From Synechocystis sp. PCC 7509 (GTDB taxonomy: Bacteria > Cyanobacteriota > Cyanobacteriia > Cyanobacteriales > Chroococcidiopsidaceae): DNA of 64,000 bases. The notes under the pieces are model-generated. The model had not been told where the DNA came from and did no database searches. It saw only the letters and a program-made list of their open reading frames with translations. Below, piece by piece: positions 24,955-35,191 of the stretch. Each line of letters begins with the position of its first letter. The first letter of the stretch is position 1. A program made the position numbers and the translations under genes. The DNA is taken from positions 3,360,324 to 3,424,323 of the forward strand of contig NZ_ALVU02000001.1 of assembly GCF_000332075.2 (NCBI RefSeq), given 5' to 3'.

Positions 24955-27423
24955 TTAACTTCTAAGATTGACATGGAATTTTTCAATCAAAGATGCTCGT
25001 ACTTTTTGATGGACTGTTTCAACCTCACTATCGGTTAAAGTGCGATCGCCGGCGCGATAAACTAATCGAAATGCTAAACTTCTTTGCCCTGGGGGGACAT
25101 TTTCGCCCCGGTACTGATCAAATAACTCTACTGATTCTAAAATTTCTTTCCCTGCTAAGGAAATCGCTTTCAGTAATTCAGCCACAGAAATCTGTGTAGA
25201 GGCAAAAAAGGCAATATCTCGATCTGTTGCTGGGTAAGTAGAATAACTTTGGAACTGATGCTTGGCAATCTCCGCCGCATCTATACAATCAACTAGTACA
25301 TCTAAATAGAGTTCAAAAGCATACACCTCATCAGGTAAATCCCTTTGTTTGCGTAACCCTGGATGTAACTGACCAAAAGTTCCTAAGCGGTTTCCCTGCA
25401 ACCACAAAGACGCTGTGCGACCTGGATGCAGGCGCGAATCTTGATGATTGGGTTGGTACTCCACTATTAAACCTAGGCGCTGAAATACGCTTTCCAAAAC
25501 GCCTTTAGCTTCAAACCAATTGATCGGGCAATTTTTGCCGCCACGCGTCCACTTTCCACTACTTGGATCGCCGCCCAAAATTCCCGCCAATGCCTCCGCT
25601 TCCGCTAATCCTTCCTCGTCTTGCCAAAAAATTCTCCCAATCTCAAAGCCATTTAGGGGCGGATTACCTTGGGAGCGATTGTACTCAAAAGCTTCAATCA
25701 AACCAGACACTAAATCTGTCCGTAGGGCGGAGTATTCAGCAAATAAAGGGTTAGCTAAGACTATTTGCCGATCTTCTCCGGGTTTGACTAAAGAATAATG
25801 GATTAATTCTGTAAGTCCTGTAGCGCGAAAGGCGGCGCGAATTTCTCGCCTTAGTTGTACCTCTAAACCAAGATCACCAGGTTCAGTTTTTTCGGGGAGA
25901 GTGTCGCAAAAGCGATCGTAGCCGTAAACCCGACCAATTTCTTCAATTAGATCGATCTCTCGTTCTAAATCTCGATGGCGGTAAGGAGGAACTTTTACAC
26001 TCCAAATTCGCGCTGCGTTTGGGTGGGGTTTAATTTCACATCCCAAAGCAGTCAATATTTGCTGCATTTGCTCCTCTTGGAGTTCCCCAGTAGTTTCACC
26101 CAAATCTATCGGACCCAACAACTGATTGACGCGGTCTAAACGCAGTTCAATGGAACGCGAAAACGTTTCTAAGTTTGGGCGCGTATCAACCATAACCTGT
26201 TGCTCAATAACCGCCCCAGTTATCTCTTGCAACAAGTTTAAAGCGCGATCGCAAGCCCTCTCTAGTTCTACGGAGTTTACACCCCGCTCGTAACGTGCTG
26301 AGGCTTCGCTTCGCAGTCCTAAGCTTCTTGCCGAGCGCCGAATTGTGGCACTATCAAATAACGCGGCTTCTAAAACTAAATTCTCTGTCCCTGCATGGAC
26401 TTCGGTTTCTTGTCCCCCCATCACCCCAGCAATAGCTACAGGCTTGTCGTTGGCGGTAATCAACAAGTTTTGAGGAGATAGAGAACGATTTTGACCGTCT
26501 AACGTCCTTAAAGATTCTCCCGCTTCGGCAAAACGAACACCCATTCCTAAACTATTTGCTCTTGCTACCAATTGCAGGCGATCGCGATCAAAAGCGTGTA
26601 AGGGTTGTCCCCATTCCAATAAAATATAATTTGTAATATCTACAACATTATTTATCGGTCGGACTCCCGCCGCTTGCAAGCGCTGCTGCAACCAATGGGG
26701 GGAAGCCGCAACTTTTACTTGAGAAATTACCGTCCCAATATAAGTAGGATTTGCTTGGGTTGCCGATATTTTTAGTTGCAAGTGACTTGCAGCCGTTGGT
26801 TTTTCAACTTTTGCCACTGCTGGTAATTTTACTGTCACCCCAGTCAAAGCTGCTACTTCTCGCGCCACTCCCACCATACTTAATGCGTCGGCACGATTTG
26901 CTGTTGCTGTCAAGTCCAGTATTACATCATCTAATCCTAACAAAGGTCTAGCATCGCTCCCTACGGCTAATAAATCGGGATTTTCCTGGTCTACCTCTGC
27001 AAAAATATGAATTCCCGCCGATTCCTTGGCTAAACCAACTTCCGCTAAAGAGCAGATCATGCCCTCGGAACGAACGCCTCGCAGTTTGGCGGGGCGAATT
27101 TTTAAGTCTATTTTTGGTAAATAAGTACCAACTGTTGCTACCGGGACGTAAATATCTGCCCGGATGTTAGCCGCGCCACAGACAATCTGCAATGGTGACG
27201 ATTGCGAACCAATATCAACGGTTGTAACGCTTAATTTGTCAGCATTTGGGTGGGGCAAGCACTCTAATACCCTACCCACCACAACCCCAAAAGCCCAAGA
27301 AAGACGATCTTCAATGTCTTCGACCTCAAACCCTGCCAGCGTTAGGATTTCGGCTAACTCCTCTGGAGTAAGTGTCAACGCTGGTTCTACCAGTTCCCGC
27401 AGCCAGTTAAGAGAGATACGCAT
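24955..27423 (-). CDS. pheT: Phenylalanyl-tRNA synthetase beta subunit
   Basis: An 822-residue subunit of the (alpha-beta)2 enzyme that charges tRNA-Phe. The N-terminal block [20 protein letters not shown] and the tRNA-binding OB domain ([20 protein letters not shown]) are followed by the B3/4 editing region, the B5 domain ([20 protein letters not shown] nearby) and the C-terminal anticodon-binding FDX-ACB domain ([12 protein letters not shown], ending in the [15 protein letters not shown] motif). The length matches bacterial PheT. pheS is not adjacent, as is common in cyanobacteria. Confidence 0.95.
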   Translation of the reverse strand: MRISLNWLRELVEPALTLTPEELAEILTLAGFEVEDIEDRLSWAFGVVVGRVLECLPHPNADKLSVTTVDIGSQSSPLQIVCGAANIRADIYVPVATVGTYLPKIDLKIRPAKLRGVRSEGMICSLAEVGLAKESAGIHIFAEVDQENPDLLAVGSDARPLLGLDDVILDLTATANRADALSMVGVAREVAALTGVTVKLPAVAKVEKPTAASHLQLKISATQANPTYIGTVISQVKVAASPHWLQQRLQAAGVRPINNVVDITNYILLEWGQPLHAFDRDRLQLVARANSLGMGVRFAEAGESLRTLDGQNRSLSPQNLLITANDKPVAIAGVMGGQETEVHAGTENLVLEAALFDSATIRRSARSLGLRSEASARYERGVNSVELERACDRALNLLQEITGAVIEQQVMVDTRPNLETFSRSIELRLDRVNQLLGPIDLGETTGELQEEQMQQILTALGCEIKPHPNAARIWSVKVPPYRHRDLEREIDLIEEIGRVYGYDRFCDTLPEKTEPGDLGLEVQLRREIRAAFRATGLTELIHYSLVKPGEDRQIVLANPLFAEYSALRTDLVSGLIEAFEYNRSQGNPPLNGFEIGRIFWQDEEGLAEAEALAGILGGDPSSGKWTRGGKNCPINWFEAKGVLESVFQRLGLIVEYQPNHQDSRLHPGRTASLWLQGNRLGTFGQLHPGLRKQRDLPDEVYAFELYLDVLVDCIDAAEIAKHQFQSYSTYPATDRDIAFFASTQISVAELLKAISLAGKEILESVELFDQYRGENVPPGQRSLAFRLVYRAGDRTLTDSEVETVHQKVRASLIEKFHVNLRS

Positions 27424-27487
27424 GGAAAAAAATGCTTATTTTATGCTCAAGTCAGCCTGACTATCTTACTGCGGTCTGGTAGAAAAA

Positions 27488-27535
27488 CCCAATAATTGGG
27501 AATTATAAGTGCGGAGGATAAAAATCCGGATTTTT
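27488..27535. repeat. Two perfect palindromes between pheT and the kinase gene
   Basis: CCCAATAATTGGG (27488-27500) and AAAAATCCGGATTTTT (27520-27535) lie in the 293-bp gap between divergent genes. They could be regulator binding sites; no known consensus is recognised. Confidence 0.35.
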
Positions 27536-27716
27536 TCGCGCTTATGGATGATCTTTTGGGAGGTTTCCGTAGCACGGAGTTAATCACTGACGTATCTTTA
27601 TCTTGTCTTCACAAAATCTTCAGCAAAAATGAGTTTGTATTTGTTCGTATTTGTTTGGATAATTAAGTTGGGGTACAACTATCCAAAAAACCCTAATCTT
27701 AGGAGTTGACCCGTTC

Positions 27717-29318
27717 ATGACCTACTGCTTAAATCCTAAATGTCGTCATCCAGAAAACCCTATAGAGCAAACAAAATGCGCTGATTGTGGTTTTAGTCTA
27801 GTTAAGTTGCGCGATCGCTATCGTGTATCCCAAGCACTGGCTCATGGAGGCTTTGGAGCTACTTTTCTAGCGCAAGATGAAGGCTTACCTGGCGAACCTG
27901 TGTGCGTCATCAAACAACTGCGCCCATCGGTAAATGAGCCAAATGTTTTTCAAATGGCACGGGATTTATTTGAACGGGAAGCTAAAACTTTAGGCAGAAT
28001 TGGCAATCATCCCCAAATACCAAGGCTACTTGATTATTTTGAAGAAGATAATCAATTTTATTTAGTGCAAGAGTACGTTAATGGCGCTACCTTACAGCAA
28101 GAAGTCAAACGCTACGGTGCTTTTAGTGAAGCTGGGGTGCAGCAATTTTTAAGCGAAGTTTTACCAATACTGCAATACATCCACGATCAACGGGTAATTC
28201 ACCGCGACATCAAGCCTGCTAACTTAATTCGGCGCGTGGAAGACTGCAAACTCGTCATGATTGACTTTGGCGCTGTCAAAAACGAAGTCAACAACACCAT
28301 CAATAGTCAATCCTTGCACACTAATGTGACCTCTTATGCTGTCGGTACGGCAGGCTTCGCTCCACCCGAACAAATTGCTCTACGTCCAGTTTATGCTAGT
28401 GATATTTATGCAGTAGGGGTAACTTGCATCTATTTACTTACGGGTAAATCTCCTAGAGACTTTGATTACCATCCTTCTACCGGGGAAATGTTATGGGAAA
28501 AAAAAGTTCGCGTTAGCGATTCCCTAACAGAAGTTCTCAAAAAAATGCTAGAAGTATCGGTTCGCCATCGTTACAAATCTGCTACCGAAGTATTAAACGC
28601 TATTCAACTTGAACCCTACGAAGACAGTTTAGCGAAAAGCATGGCTAGTCACAAAAAGCCGCTATCTGGTAATGACAAATCGGGGTTTTTAGATCGTTCT
28701 AATCCAGAAGAAGGTTACAATCCATCAATTGTCCAAATGGCAACATCAATCCGCGAAAGACGGGTAAAATCTATAGAAGCTAATCCTAAGTCAAGTGCAG
28801 ATATTACTCAAGAATTAAAAGCCAAAACTTGGAAAGCAAAAATAACTAATCAAAGTATTCCTCTTAGTTCCAAAAATCCGCCTGTTCCTCGTATAGATAG
28901 CAATACTTTATTAAGTGCTTATATCAACGGCAGACGTGACTTTGCTATGCAAAACTTAAGTATGCTGGATTTGGAAAGAGCAGATTTAACGGAAGTAAAT
29001 TTTCACGGTTGCAATTTGCATAAAACTAATTTACACAAAGCAATTTTATTTAATAGTGATTTAGGGCAAGCTAGTCTCAATCAAGCCTCCTTGAAAGACG
29101 CAAACCTTAGTAGAGCTTACCTTAGCCATGCTGACTTAGAAGGGGCAGATTTACGCGGCGCAGATTTGAGCGATGCCTACCTTAATCATGCTAACCTACG
29201 CGGGGCTAATTTAAGCGGTGCAAATCTCACTAATGCTAAGGTTTCTGAGGAACAGTTAGCAATGGCTAAAACTAATTGGATGACTGTACGCCCTAATGGC
29301 AAACGCGTAGTTTTGTAG
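27717..29318 (+). CDS. SpkB-type Ser/Thr protein kinase with pentapeptide repeats
   Basis: A 533-residue kinase with the layout of cyanobacterial SpkB. Residues 1-26 form a zinc-ribbon-like Cys motif (C4, C9, C21, C24). The kinase domain runs from about residue 33 to 300, with a glycine-rich loop (ALAHGGFGATFLAQD), Lys in CVIKQLRPS, catalytic loop HRDIKPANLI and DFGAVKN. After a linker, residues about 415-505 hold roughly 18 pentapeptide repeats of the A(D/N)Lxx type (ANLSRAYLSHADLEGADLRG). In Synechocystis SpkB is linked to oxidative stress and motility; the substrate here is unknown. It stands alone. Confidence 0.9.
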   Translation: MTYCLNPKCRHPENPIEQTKCADCGFSLVKLRDRYRVSQALAHGGFGATFLAQDEGLPGEPVCVIKQLRPSVNEPNVFQMARDLFEREAKTLGRIGNHPQIPRLLDYFEEDNQFYLVQEYVNGATLQQEVKRYGAFSEAGVQQFLSEVLPILQYIHDQRVIHRDIKPANLIRRVEDCKLVMIDFGAVKNEVNNTINSQSLHTNVTSYAVGTAGFAPPEQIALRPVYASDIYAVGVTCIYLLTGKSPRDFDYHPSTGEMLWEKKVRVSDSLTEVLKKMLEVSVRHRYKSATEVLNAIQLEPYEDSLAKSMASHKKPLSGNDKSGFLDRSNPEEGYNPSIVQMATSIRERRVKSIEANPKSSADITQELKAKTWKAKITNQSIPLSSKNPPVPRIDSNTLLSAYINGRRDFAMQNLSMLDLERADLTEVNFHGCNLHKTNLHKAILFNSDLGQASLNQASLKDANLSRAYLSHADLEGADLRGADLSDAYLNHANLRGANLSGANLTNAKVSEEQLAMAKTNWMTVRPNGKRVVL

Positions 29319-29326
29319 AGACGTTA

Positions 29327-30571
29327 TTAGTTAATTTGGAGAACTTGAACCTGCTCTCCGGCGGGGATATGGGTTTGTCCTACAGGCAACACGGCTAAAC
29401 CGTTGGTTTGGGCTAAGTTAATTAAATTACCTGAACTTGGACTACCACTTGCGAGGGCAAATTCATAATTGCCATCTACTAAATGTAACTGTCCCCAGAG
29501 GTAAGTTTCGCGTTTACCATCAGAAGTTAAATCGTAACGAGTCCGCGCTAATACAAACTTTGGTTGCCAATTATTTGCCAAGCCAGAAAGTTTCCGCAAT
29601 GCTGGTTGAACAAATCGCCAAAAAGTTACTAAAGCCGAAACCGGATTTCCGGGTAAACCAAAGTATAAAACGCTTTGTTGGGTTTTGGGCTTGGGAAAGG
29701 TAGCGACTGTTAGCGGTTTACCAGGTTTTATGCCTACGGAGCGAATATGAATTGTAGCTCCCAATTGCTCTAAATTTTTATCTATATAGTCGTAATCTCC
29801 AACCGAAACACCCCCGGAAGATAAAACTACATCCGCTACAGATATTGCTTGAGCAATGGCTTTTTTTACCTGTTCTGGGCGATCGCGCACAATTCCCATT
29901 GGTACGGGTTCTGAGCCGATTTGTGCCACTAATGCCGCTAAAGCATACTGATTTGAGTCTACAATCTGACCGGGATGGAGCAGTTCGTCGGGTGCTACTA
30001 ATTCGTTGCCTGTAGATAAAATTGCCACGCGCGGACGACGGTATACAGTTACTTCTCGACATTGCGCCGCCGCTAATACGGCAATTTCTGCCGGATTAAT
30101 AGTGATTCCTGGCGGCAATAGTTGCCCTCCAGCTTGGTAAAATGAAGCGCGATGACGAACAAATTCTTGGGGTTTGGGAGCCGCTAATATTAATACGCGA
30201 TCGCCTTGTTTTTGGGTTTGTTCTTGCATAACAACAGTATCCGCACCTTCGGGCATCACCGCCCCAGTAAAAATCCTTGCTGCTTGTCCCGATTGAATAT
30301 AGCGTAAAGGTTTGACTCCGGCGGGGATTTCTTCCACTACTTCTAAAACTGTGGGACAGTCTTTAGTAGCGCCGCTAACGTCTTCGTAGCGTACTGCGTA
30401 GCCATCCATTGCCGAATTATCCCAGTGGGGAAAATCTAGTTGGCTAGTCACAGGTATTGCTAAAATGCGATCGATCGCCGTTAATAAAGTCACTAACTCT
30501 CTGTCCCATTTTTTATCTAGAGGCTGGACTAAATTAAAAATAATTGCTTCCGCATCGCTAACTTGTAGCAT
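29327..30571 (-). CDS. moeA: Molybdopterin molybdenumtransferase MoeA
   Basis: A 414-residue enzyme that inserts molybdate into adenylylated molybdopterin. The start MLQVSDAEAIIFNLVQPLDK at 30569-30571 matches the family; an upstream GTG in frame is rejected, and GAGAG lies before the ATG. Typical motifs are FPHWDNSAMDGYAVRYEDVS, ARIFTGAVMPEGADTVVMQE, VAILSTGNELV, VVLSSGGVSVGDYDYI and the C-terminal domain (FGLPGNPVSALVTF). In cyanobacteria it supports nitrate reductase and other molybdoenzymes. The stop is convergent with the kinase gene, only 8 bp away. Confidence 0.93.
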   Translation of the reverse strand: MLQVSDAEAIIFNLVQPLDKKWDRELVTLLTAIDRILAIPVTSQLDFPHWDNSAMDGYAVRYEDVSGATKDCPTVLEVVEEIPAGVKPLRYIQSGQAARIFTGAVMPEGADTVVMQEQTQKQGDRVLILAAPKPQEFVRHRASFYQAGGQLLPPGITINPAEIAVLAAAQCREVTVYRRPRVAILSTGNELVAPDELLHPGQIVDSNQYALAALVAQIGSEPVPMGIVRDRPEQVKKAIAQAISVADVVLSSGGVSVGDYDYIDKNLEQLGATIHIRSVGIKPGKPLTVATFPKPKTQQSVLYFGLPGNPVSALVTFWRFVQPALRKLSGLANNWQPKFVLARTRYDLTSDGKRETYLWGQLHLVDGNYEFALASGSPSSGNLINLAQTNGLAVLPVGQTHIPAGEQVQVLQIN

Positions 30572-30837
30572 GGCGCTCTCTTGCTCCGACTTTTTTACTA
30601 AACTATCAGCTATAAAAACATCCACAACTATAACTTGTGCGTGGCTCACAAATTATTAGTTATTTAGCTTGCGATCGCCCTTCCTAGTCAAAATTAATAT
30701 ATTATTTTTTCTTTCCCCTGACTTCGCCCTTGGGAATTAAAAAGTAAATATTTAATAATAGTTGCTAGGATAGACAATCGTGTGAGATAATAGATATTTG
30801 TGTAAAATTCCGTCCAAAGCAAACAGCATTAAAGACT

Positions 30838-31032
30838 ATGGCTAAAAGCAAAGGTGTACGGATTGTTGTGACATTGGAATGTACCGAGTGTCGCACCAAT
30901 CTAGATAAGCGATCGCCGGGTGTATCTCGTTACACCAGCATGAAGAACCGCCGCAATACCACCGCCAGATTAGAATTAAAGAAATTTTGCCGCTACTGCA
31001 ACCGTCACATTGTTCATAAGGAAATTAAGTAA
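30838..31032 (+). CDS. rpmG: 50S ribosomal protein L33
   Basis: A 64-residue protein ([20 protein letters not shown]) with two CxxC pairs, CTEC and CRYC, so it is the zinc-binding form. It lies 3 bp before rpsR, the usual cyanobacterial and plastid rpl33-rps18 order. Confidence 0.95.
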   Translation: MAKSKGVRIVVTLECTECRTNLDKRSPGVSRYTSMKNRRNTTARLELKKFCRYCNRHIVHKEIK

Positions 31033-31035
31033 TAT

Positions 31036-31251
31036 ATGGCTTACTATCGCCGTCGTCTATCTCCTATTAAACCCCAAGATCCAATCGATTATAAAGATAT
31101 CGATTTGCTGAGAAAGTTTGTAACCGAGCGAGGCAAAATTCTACCTCGTCGAATTACGGGATTAACATCCAAGCAACAAAGAGACTTAGCACTAGCAATC
31201 AAGCGGGCGCGAATTGTGGCTTTAATGCCATTTATCAATGCTGAAGGATAA
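31036..31251 (+). CDS. rpsR: 30S ribosomal protein S18
   Basis: A 71-residue protein ([20 protein letters not shown], then [20 protein letters not shown]). [20 protein letters not shown] is the S18 signature. It is co-transcribed with rpmG and probably with the exoribonuclease gene that follows after 68 bp; a weak AAAGCG/CGCTTT hairpin (31258-31279) lies in that gap and may modulate read-through. Confidence 0.95.
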   Translation: MAYYRRRLSPIKPQDPIDYKDIDLLRKFVTERGKILPRRITGLTSKQQRDLALAIKRARIVALMPFINAEG

Positions 31252-31319
31252 TTGGGCAAAGCGGTTACAAAATCGCTTTCAAGTTGCAGATTAAAAGTTA
31301 ATAATTTTTTACGTTTGTT

Positions 31320-33359
31320 GTGGATAAGGGAACGCTAGTTGAATTTAAAGTCCAAGGCGATCGCCGACTTGCGGTGGTAGATCGTCCTGATGGCAAAACA
31401 CGTTGGTTTGTAGTCGATGAGCGCGGTACTGCTCATAGCTTAACGCCTCGACAAGTTACCTATAGCGTTCCCGGACAAACTTATAAAGCTTCAGAAATTC
31501 CTAAGTTTTTAACCGCAGTCCAACCTTATATCGATCCGTCAAGCTTGGAAATAGCCTGGGAATTGTTAATAGAACTGGGGGAGGAAAGTGTTAACCCAAA
31601 AAAATTAGCTTCCTTACTATTCTCCGAGGAAAACCCACCCCAGTGCTACGCGGCACACTGCTTATTATCGGAGGATAAACTTTATTTCAAGCTAAAAGGC
31701 GATTATTACGAACCGCGTAGCGCCTCCCAAGTAGCAGAACTCAAGCACCAAAGCGAAGTAGCCAACCTTCGCCAAAAAGAGCAAGAGCAATTTTTCGCGC
31801 GAATTTCTCAAGTTCTAGATGGTGCAACGGTAGAGTGGGAAAAGTACGATCGCCAACGTTTAGAAGCGATAGAACGTTTTGCCTTAACCATGGTTGAGAC
31901 AGGGCGGTCAGGAGGAATGCAAGATCCTAATCGCAATCCCCCGGCGTTGCTACTAGAAATTATGAATCATCTAGGACGCACCGCTACCCCGCAAGCGGTA
32001 ATGCAATTATTGATTGATTTAGGTATCTGGAGCGAGCATGAAAATTTGGTATTGCGGCGCTCATTAATTCCGTCTCAGTTTCCTATCAAGGTATTAGAAG
32101 TGGCGCAGCAGTGCTTAGATTCCCCACCACCAGACTTAGACCTAGACCGTTTAGACTTAACGCGGTTAAAAGTTTATACAATTGATGACGAGAGTACCAG
32201 CGAAATTGATGATGGTCTAAGTTGGGAAGTATTAGCCAACGGACAGCAAAAGCTATGGGTACATATTGCCGATCCCACGCGCTGGCTAATACCGGAAGAT
32301 GAATTAGATAAGGAAGCAAGAAGGCGCGGTACAACAGTGTATTTGCCTACAGGGATGATCCCAATGTTTCCCGCAGTATTGGCTACAGGCCCAATGAGCT
32401 TAATTCAGGGCAAATCTTGTTGCGCCTTAAGTTTTGGTGTAATTTTAGACGAGCTAGGGGCGGTGGAAAGCTACAGTATCCATGCAAGTGTAATTAAGCC
32501 CACCTATCGCCTGACCTACGAAGATGTAGACGAGATGTTGCAACTAGGATTACGAGCAGAACCAGAAATTGCGGCGATCGCCTCTTTAGCCCAATTACGT
32601 AAAACTTGGCGGCATTCTCAAGGCGCAATTAGCATTCATTTACCCGAAGCCAGCATCAAAGTCAAAGGCGACGAAATTACTATTAATGTTTTAGAAGATT
32701 CGACTTCTAGGCAGTTGGTAGCCGAGATGATGATTTTAGCTGGGGAAGTTGCGGGGCGCTACGGTCAAGCTCATAATATTGCTTTGCCTTTTCGCGGTCA
32801 GCCGCAGCCGGAACTACCTTCTGCCGAAGAATTGATTCAATTGCCCGCCGGGCCTGTCCGTGCTTGCGGGATGCGCCGTTGTATGCCTAAAAGTGAGATG
32901 AGTATTACCCCCAGTCGTCATGCTGGATTGGGTTTGCAAACTTATACGCAAGCAACTTCCCCCATCCGTCGCTATAGCGATTTGCTAACTCATTTTCAAC
33001 TCAAAGCTCACCTGCGGGGCGAAGATTTGCCTTTTTCCGCCGAACAGCTTAAAGAAGTGATGTTAAGCGTATTTAGCGTCACTCAAGAGGTGGTTCTGGT
33101 AGAACGACAAACTAATCGTTATTGGGGTTTAGAGTATCTCCGCCGCCACCCAGAGGAAGTGTGGCAAGCCTTAGTTTTGATGTGGTTGCGCGAAGACACG
33201 GGTTTAGCATTGATTTTAATTGAAGACTTGGGTTTACAGTTGCCCATGCCCTTTAAACGAGATGTCGCCTTGGGCGAACAAGTATTACTCAAAGCTGCTT
33301 ATGTAGACCCCCGCCAAGACATACTTCAGTTTCAAGAAGTAAGTCATGCAGAGGTTTAA
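31320..33359 (+). CDS. RNase II/RNase R-family exoribonuclease
   Basis: A 679-residue 3'-5' exoribonuclease. The N-terminal OB-like part is VEFKVQGDRRLAVVDRPDGK. The RNB domain starts near LTRLKVYTIDDESTSEIDDG, whose Asp cluster binds the catalytic metals, and includes TSPIRRYSDLLTHFQL. A short S1-like end follows. The length is between RNase II and RNase R of E. coli. The frame starts with a GTG at 31320. Association with rpmG-rpsR is a common cyanobacterial arrangement. It overlaps the stop of the convergent gene at 33356 by 4 bp. Confidence 0.9.
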   Translation: MDKGTLVEFKVQGDRRLAVVDRPDGKTRWFVVDERGTAHSLTPRQVTYSVPGQTYKASEIPKFLTAVQPYIDPSSLEIAWELLIELGEESVNPKKLASLLFSEENPPQCYAAHCLLSEDKLYFKLKGDYYEPRSASQVAELKHQSEVANLRQKEQEQFFARISQVLDGATVEWEKYDRQRLEAIERFALTMVETGRSGGMQDPNRNPPALLLEIMNHLGRTATPQAVMQLLIDLGIWSEHENLVLRRSLIPSQFPIKVLEVAQQCLDSPPPDLDLDRLDLTRLKVYTIDDESTSEIDDGLSWEVLANGQQKLWVHIADPTRWLIPEDELDKEARRRGTTVYLPTGMIPMFPAVLATGPMSLIQGKSCCALSFGVILDELGAVESYSIHASVIKPTYRLTYEDVDEMLQLGLRAEPEIAAIASLAQLRKTWRHSQGAISIHLPEASIKVKGDEITINVLEDSTSRQLVAEMMILAGEVAGRYGQAHNIALPFRGQPQPELPSAEELIQLPAGPVRACGMRRCMPKSEMSITPSRHAGLGLQTYTQATSPIRRYSDLLTHFQLKAHLRGEDLPFSAEQLKEVMLSVFSVTQEVVLVERQTNRYWGLEYLRRHPEEVWQALVLMWLREDTGLALILIEDLGLQLPMPFKRDVALGEQVLLKAAYVDPRQDILQFQEVSHAEV

Positions 33360-33973
33360 TCGGGCTTTTTGAAGTCTTGCAAAATTGCTGATAAAGATAA
33401 ATGCTTGCGAATATCCATCATTTCGGCTAAAGATTGCCCACTTAAATCGCTAGAAACTTGAGTTGGTTCTGGTGGTAGTACGGTAACTACAGGGGTATTA
33501 TCTATTAAATCAGTCTCTACAGATTGGGTTTCTAATAATGGCTCTGGGATAGGTGGTGGCTCTACTTCTACCGTAGTAGTCTTATTGCCTACAGTTTCAC
33601 CTTGTTTGAGCATTAGTCGGCGCTGCTGGCGACGCGATCGCCCACGTTTAGGAATTGTTGGCAAATTATGCCGCCATTTATAAATTGCTACCGTACTTGC
33701 CACACCAGCACCCATTAACGCAATTGTTGGCAACCAGTTACCCCCGGTAGGAGTAGGTGCTTTTTGACTAGCGATGGTAGTTTGTTGGCTGGAATCTTTA
33801 TCGGTACGCCCGGTATTAGTTAAGCTGACAACCGCGATCGCGGCGATCGCCATTGATAAAGCGCCAAATCCCAATATTAGCAACCAAAGATATATCAACA
33901 ATGGCGACTTATTCGGCAGCTTCGACTCGGTTAATTTGGGCGGAGGCTCTTGAGTATTAAGGTGGTTTGTCAT
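33356..33973 (-). CDS. Hypothetical two-helix membrane protein
   Basis: About 205 residues starting at the ATG at 33971-33973 (MTNHLNTQEPPPKLTESKLP); an upstream TTG is less likely. Two hydrophobic segments, LLIYLWLLILGFGALSMAIA and WLPTIALMGAGVASTVAIYK, are separated by a Ser/Thr-rich loop. A strongly basic stretch (KRGRSRRQQRRLMLKQGETV) follows the second, then an acidic, Pro-rich tail. Family is unknown. Both ends should face the cytoplasm by the positive-inside rule. Confidence 0.6.
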   Translation of the reverse strand: MTNHLNTQEPPPKLTESKLPNKSPLLIYLWLLILGFGALSMAIAAIAVVSLTNTGRTDKDSSQQTTIASQKAPTPTGGNWLPTIALMGAGVASTVAIYKWRHNLPTIPKRGRSRRQQRRLMLKQGETVGNKTTTVEVEPPPIPEPLLETQSVETDLIDNTPVVTVLPPEPTQVSSDLSGQSLAEMMDIRKHLSLSAILQDFKKPD

Positions 33974-34325
33974 CGCGATTTTCAACGACTATTTAGAGAT
34001 TTTACATTTAAGGCGATCGCTCCTCCAAGATCGGGATCAACCAATTGATAATACATGGCTTCAGTCCTATAGACTGTAACTTCAAGATAATATTTAAACG
34101 AATATATCCAAAAATAAGTAGATTTTTGACTAAGAGTGTTTAAGTAATACTTAAGAAGTTAGAAAGTGCGATCGCCAGTAGATGATCGAGCGGAACGCTC
34201 GAACCGATAGGGCTACACCTTCTGCTAATAAACTAGCCCTAATAGTATCCAAAATTTAGGGTACGCACGTCTGAGACACGTGGGATATAATTTTATACTC
34301 AATCAATTTCTTATTTGGAGTTATT
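33974..34325. other. Intergenic stretch with a small hairpin
   Basis: No gene is seen. CGAGCG (34187-34192) and CGCTCG (34196-34201) make a 6-bp stem with loop GAA. ACTTAAGAAGTT-like and HIP1 sequences are nearby. The last 60 bp hold the leader of the gene at 34326, with TTGGAG as ribosome binding site. Confidence 0.4.
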
Positions 34326-35162
34326 ATGCGTTATTTTGACGTATTGGTTGGTGCGATCTTAGCACTAGCCATCCCCTCGACTGCTGTCGGTGCGACCTGT
34401 GAAGATAGCTTTGTCAAGAAAGGCAACGAGCTATCAGGGCTGCGCTTTATCGCGGAGATTGCCGTTGAGGATTTGATGCCGCCTACCGCCATTGGTCAGA
34501 TGCGTGGGATAGCGGTAGCCAAGGGCTATGACATCATTACCGAAGAGGCAGAGTATGGAAGTATGCTGATTGAACAACCACGTTCAGGTTCAGTACGACC
34601 CTTCCCGATTGTTGTCACTGCGACATCAGAAGGTGGTGCTTCGCGAGTAAAGCTGGAGGCAAAATTGTTCAGAGGGATGTTTGCTGGTGTAGAGAATGCA
34701 AAGACCGAACTATGCAGTATGTTGAACAAAGTGCAGGGTGGACCCGCCGGGATTGAAGCTGCGGCGCGCAGTAAAGACGCAGTTTCAGCCAATGCGCCCA
34801 GCGTCAGTGCCTCAATGACGCTTTCACAGCAAATTTCCCAAGAAGCCGCCAGCAATGCGGCGATTGTTCCGTCGCGCTATCGGGGGAAGTCATACACGAT
34901 CAAAGGGCGTGTTGCTTATGTAATTGAGGATGCCGATAGCTATCGCATTGCTTATGATATTCCAGAAACGACTAGCGATCTCGCTCTGCATATAGGCAAG
35001 TTCCGGTTTTTGACACAGATTAGCTGCATCGTCGCCAAAGGGCAGAGCGCTTACGCATTATCCCTAAAGAAAGGCAGCAGCATTAAGCTAACTGGTCAAT
35101 ATCGCGACTTTGACCAATTCAAGCACGTCATGTGGTTTGACGGTTGTAGACCCGCCGAATAA
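34326..35162 (+). CDS. Secreted protein with OB-fold (tRNA_anti-like) domain, probably acquired
   Basis: A 278-residue protein with a clear signal peptide (MRYFDVLVGAILALAIPSTA, cleavage near AVGA-TC). The C-terminal third (YRGKSYTIKGRVAYVIEDAD, then ISCIVAKGQSAYALSLKKGS) resembles the tRNA_anti-like OB-fold domain found in many secreted bacterial proteins. The middle contains a helix-linker-Ala/Ser-rich region. Codon use is richer in G and C (GCC, GAC, CTG, GGC) than in neighbouring genes and no GCGATCGC is present, in contrast with flanking genes. This suggests transfer, perhaps from a proteobacterium. It has its own TTGGAG ribosome binding site. Confidence 0.7.
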   Translation: MRYFDVLVGAILALAIPSTAVGATCEDSFVKKGNELSGLRFIAEIAVEDLMPPTAIGQMRGIAVAKGYDIITEEAEYGSMLIEQPRSGSVRPFPIVVTATSEGGASRVKLEAKLFRGMFAGVENAKTELCSMLNKVQGGPAGIEAAARSKDAVSANAPSVSASMTLSQQISQEAASNAAIVPSRYRGKSYTIKGRVAYVIEDADSYRIAYDIPETTSDLALHIGKFRFLTQISCIVAKGQSAYALSLKKGSSIKLTGQYRDFDQFKHVMWFDGCRPAE

Positions 35163-35191
35163 GAGATTTTGCTCAATAGCTAATTTTTAAT

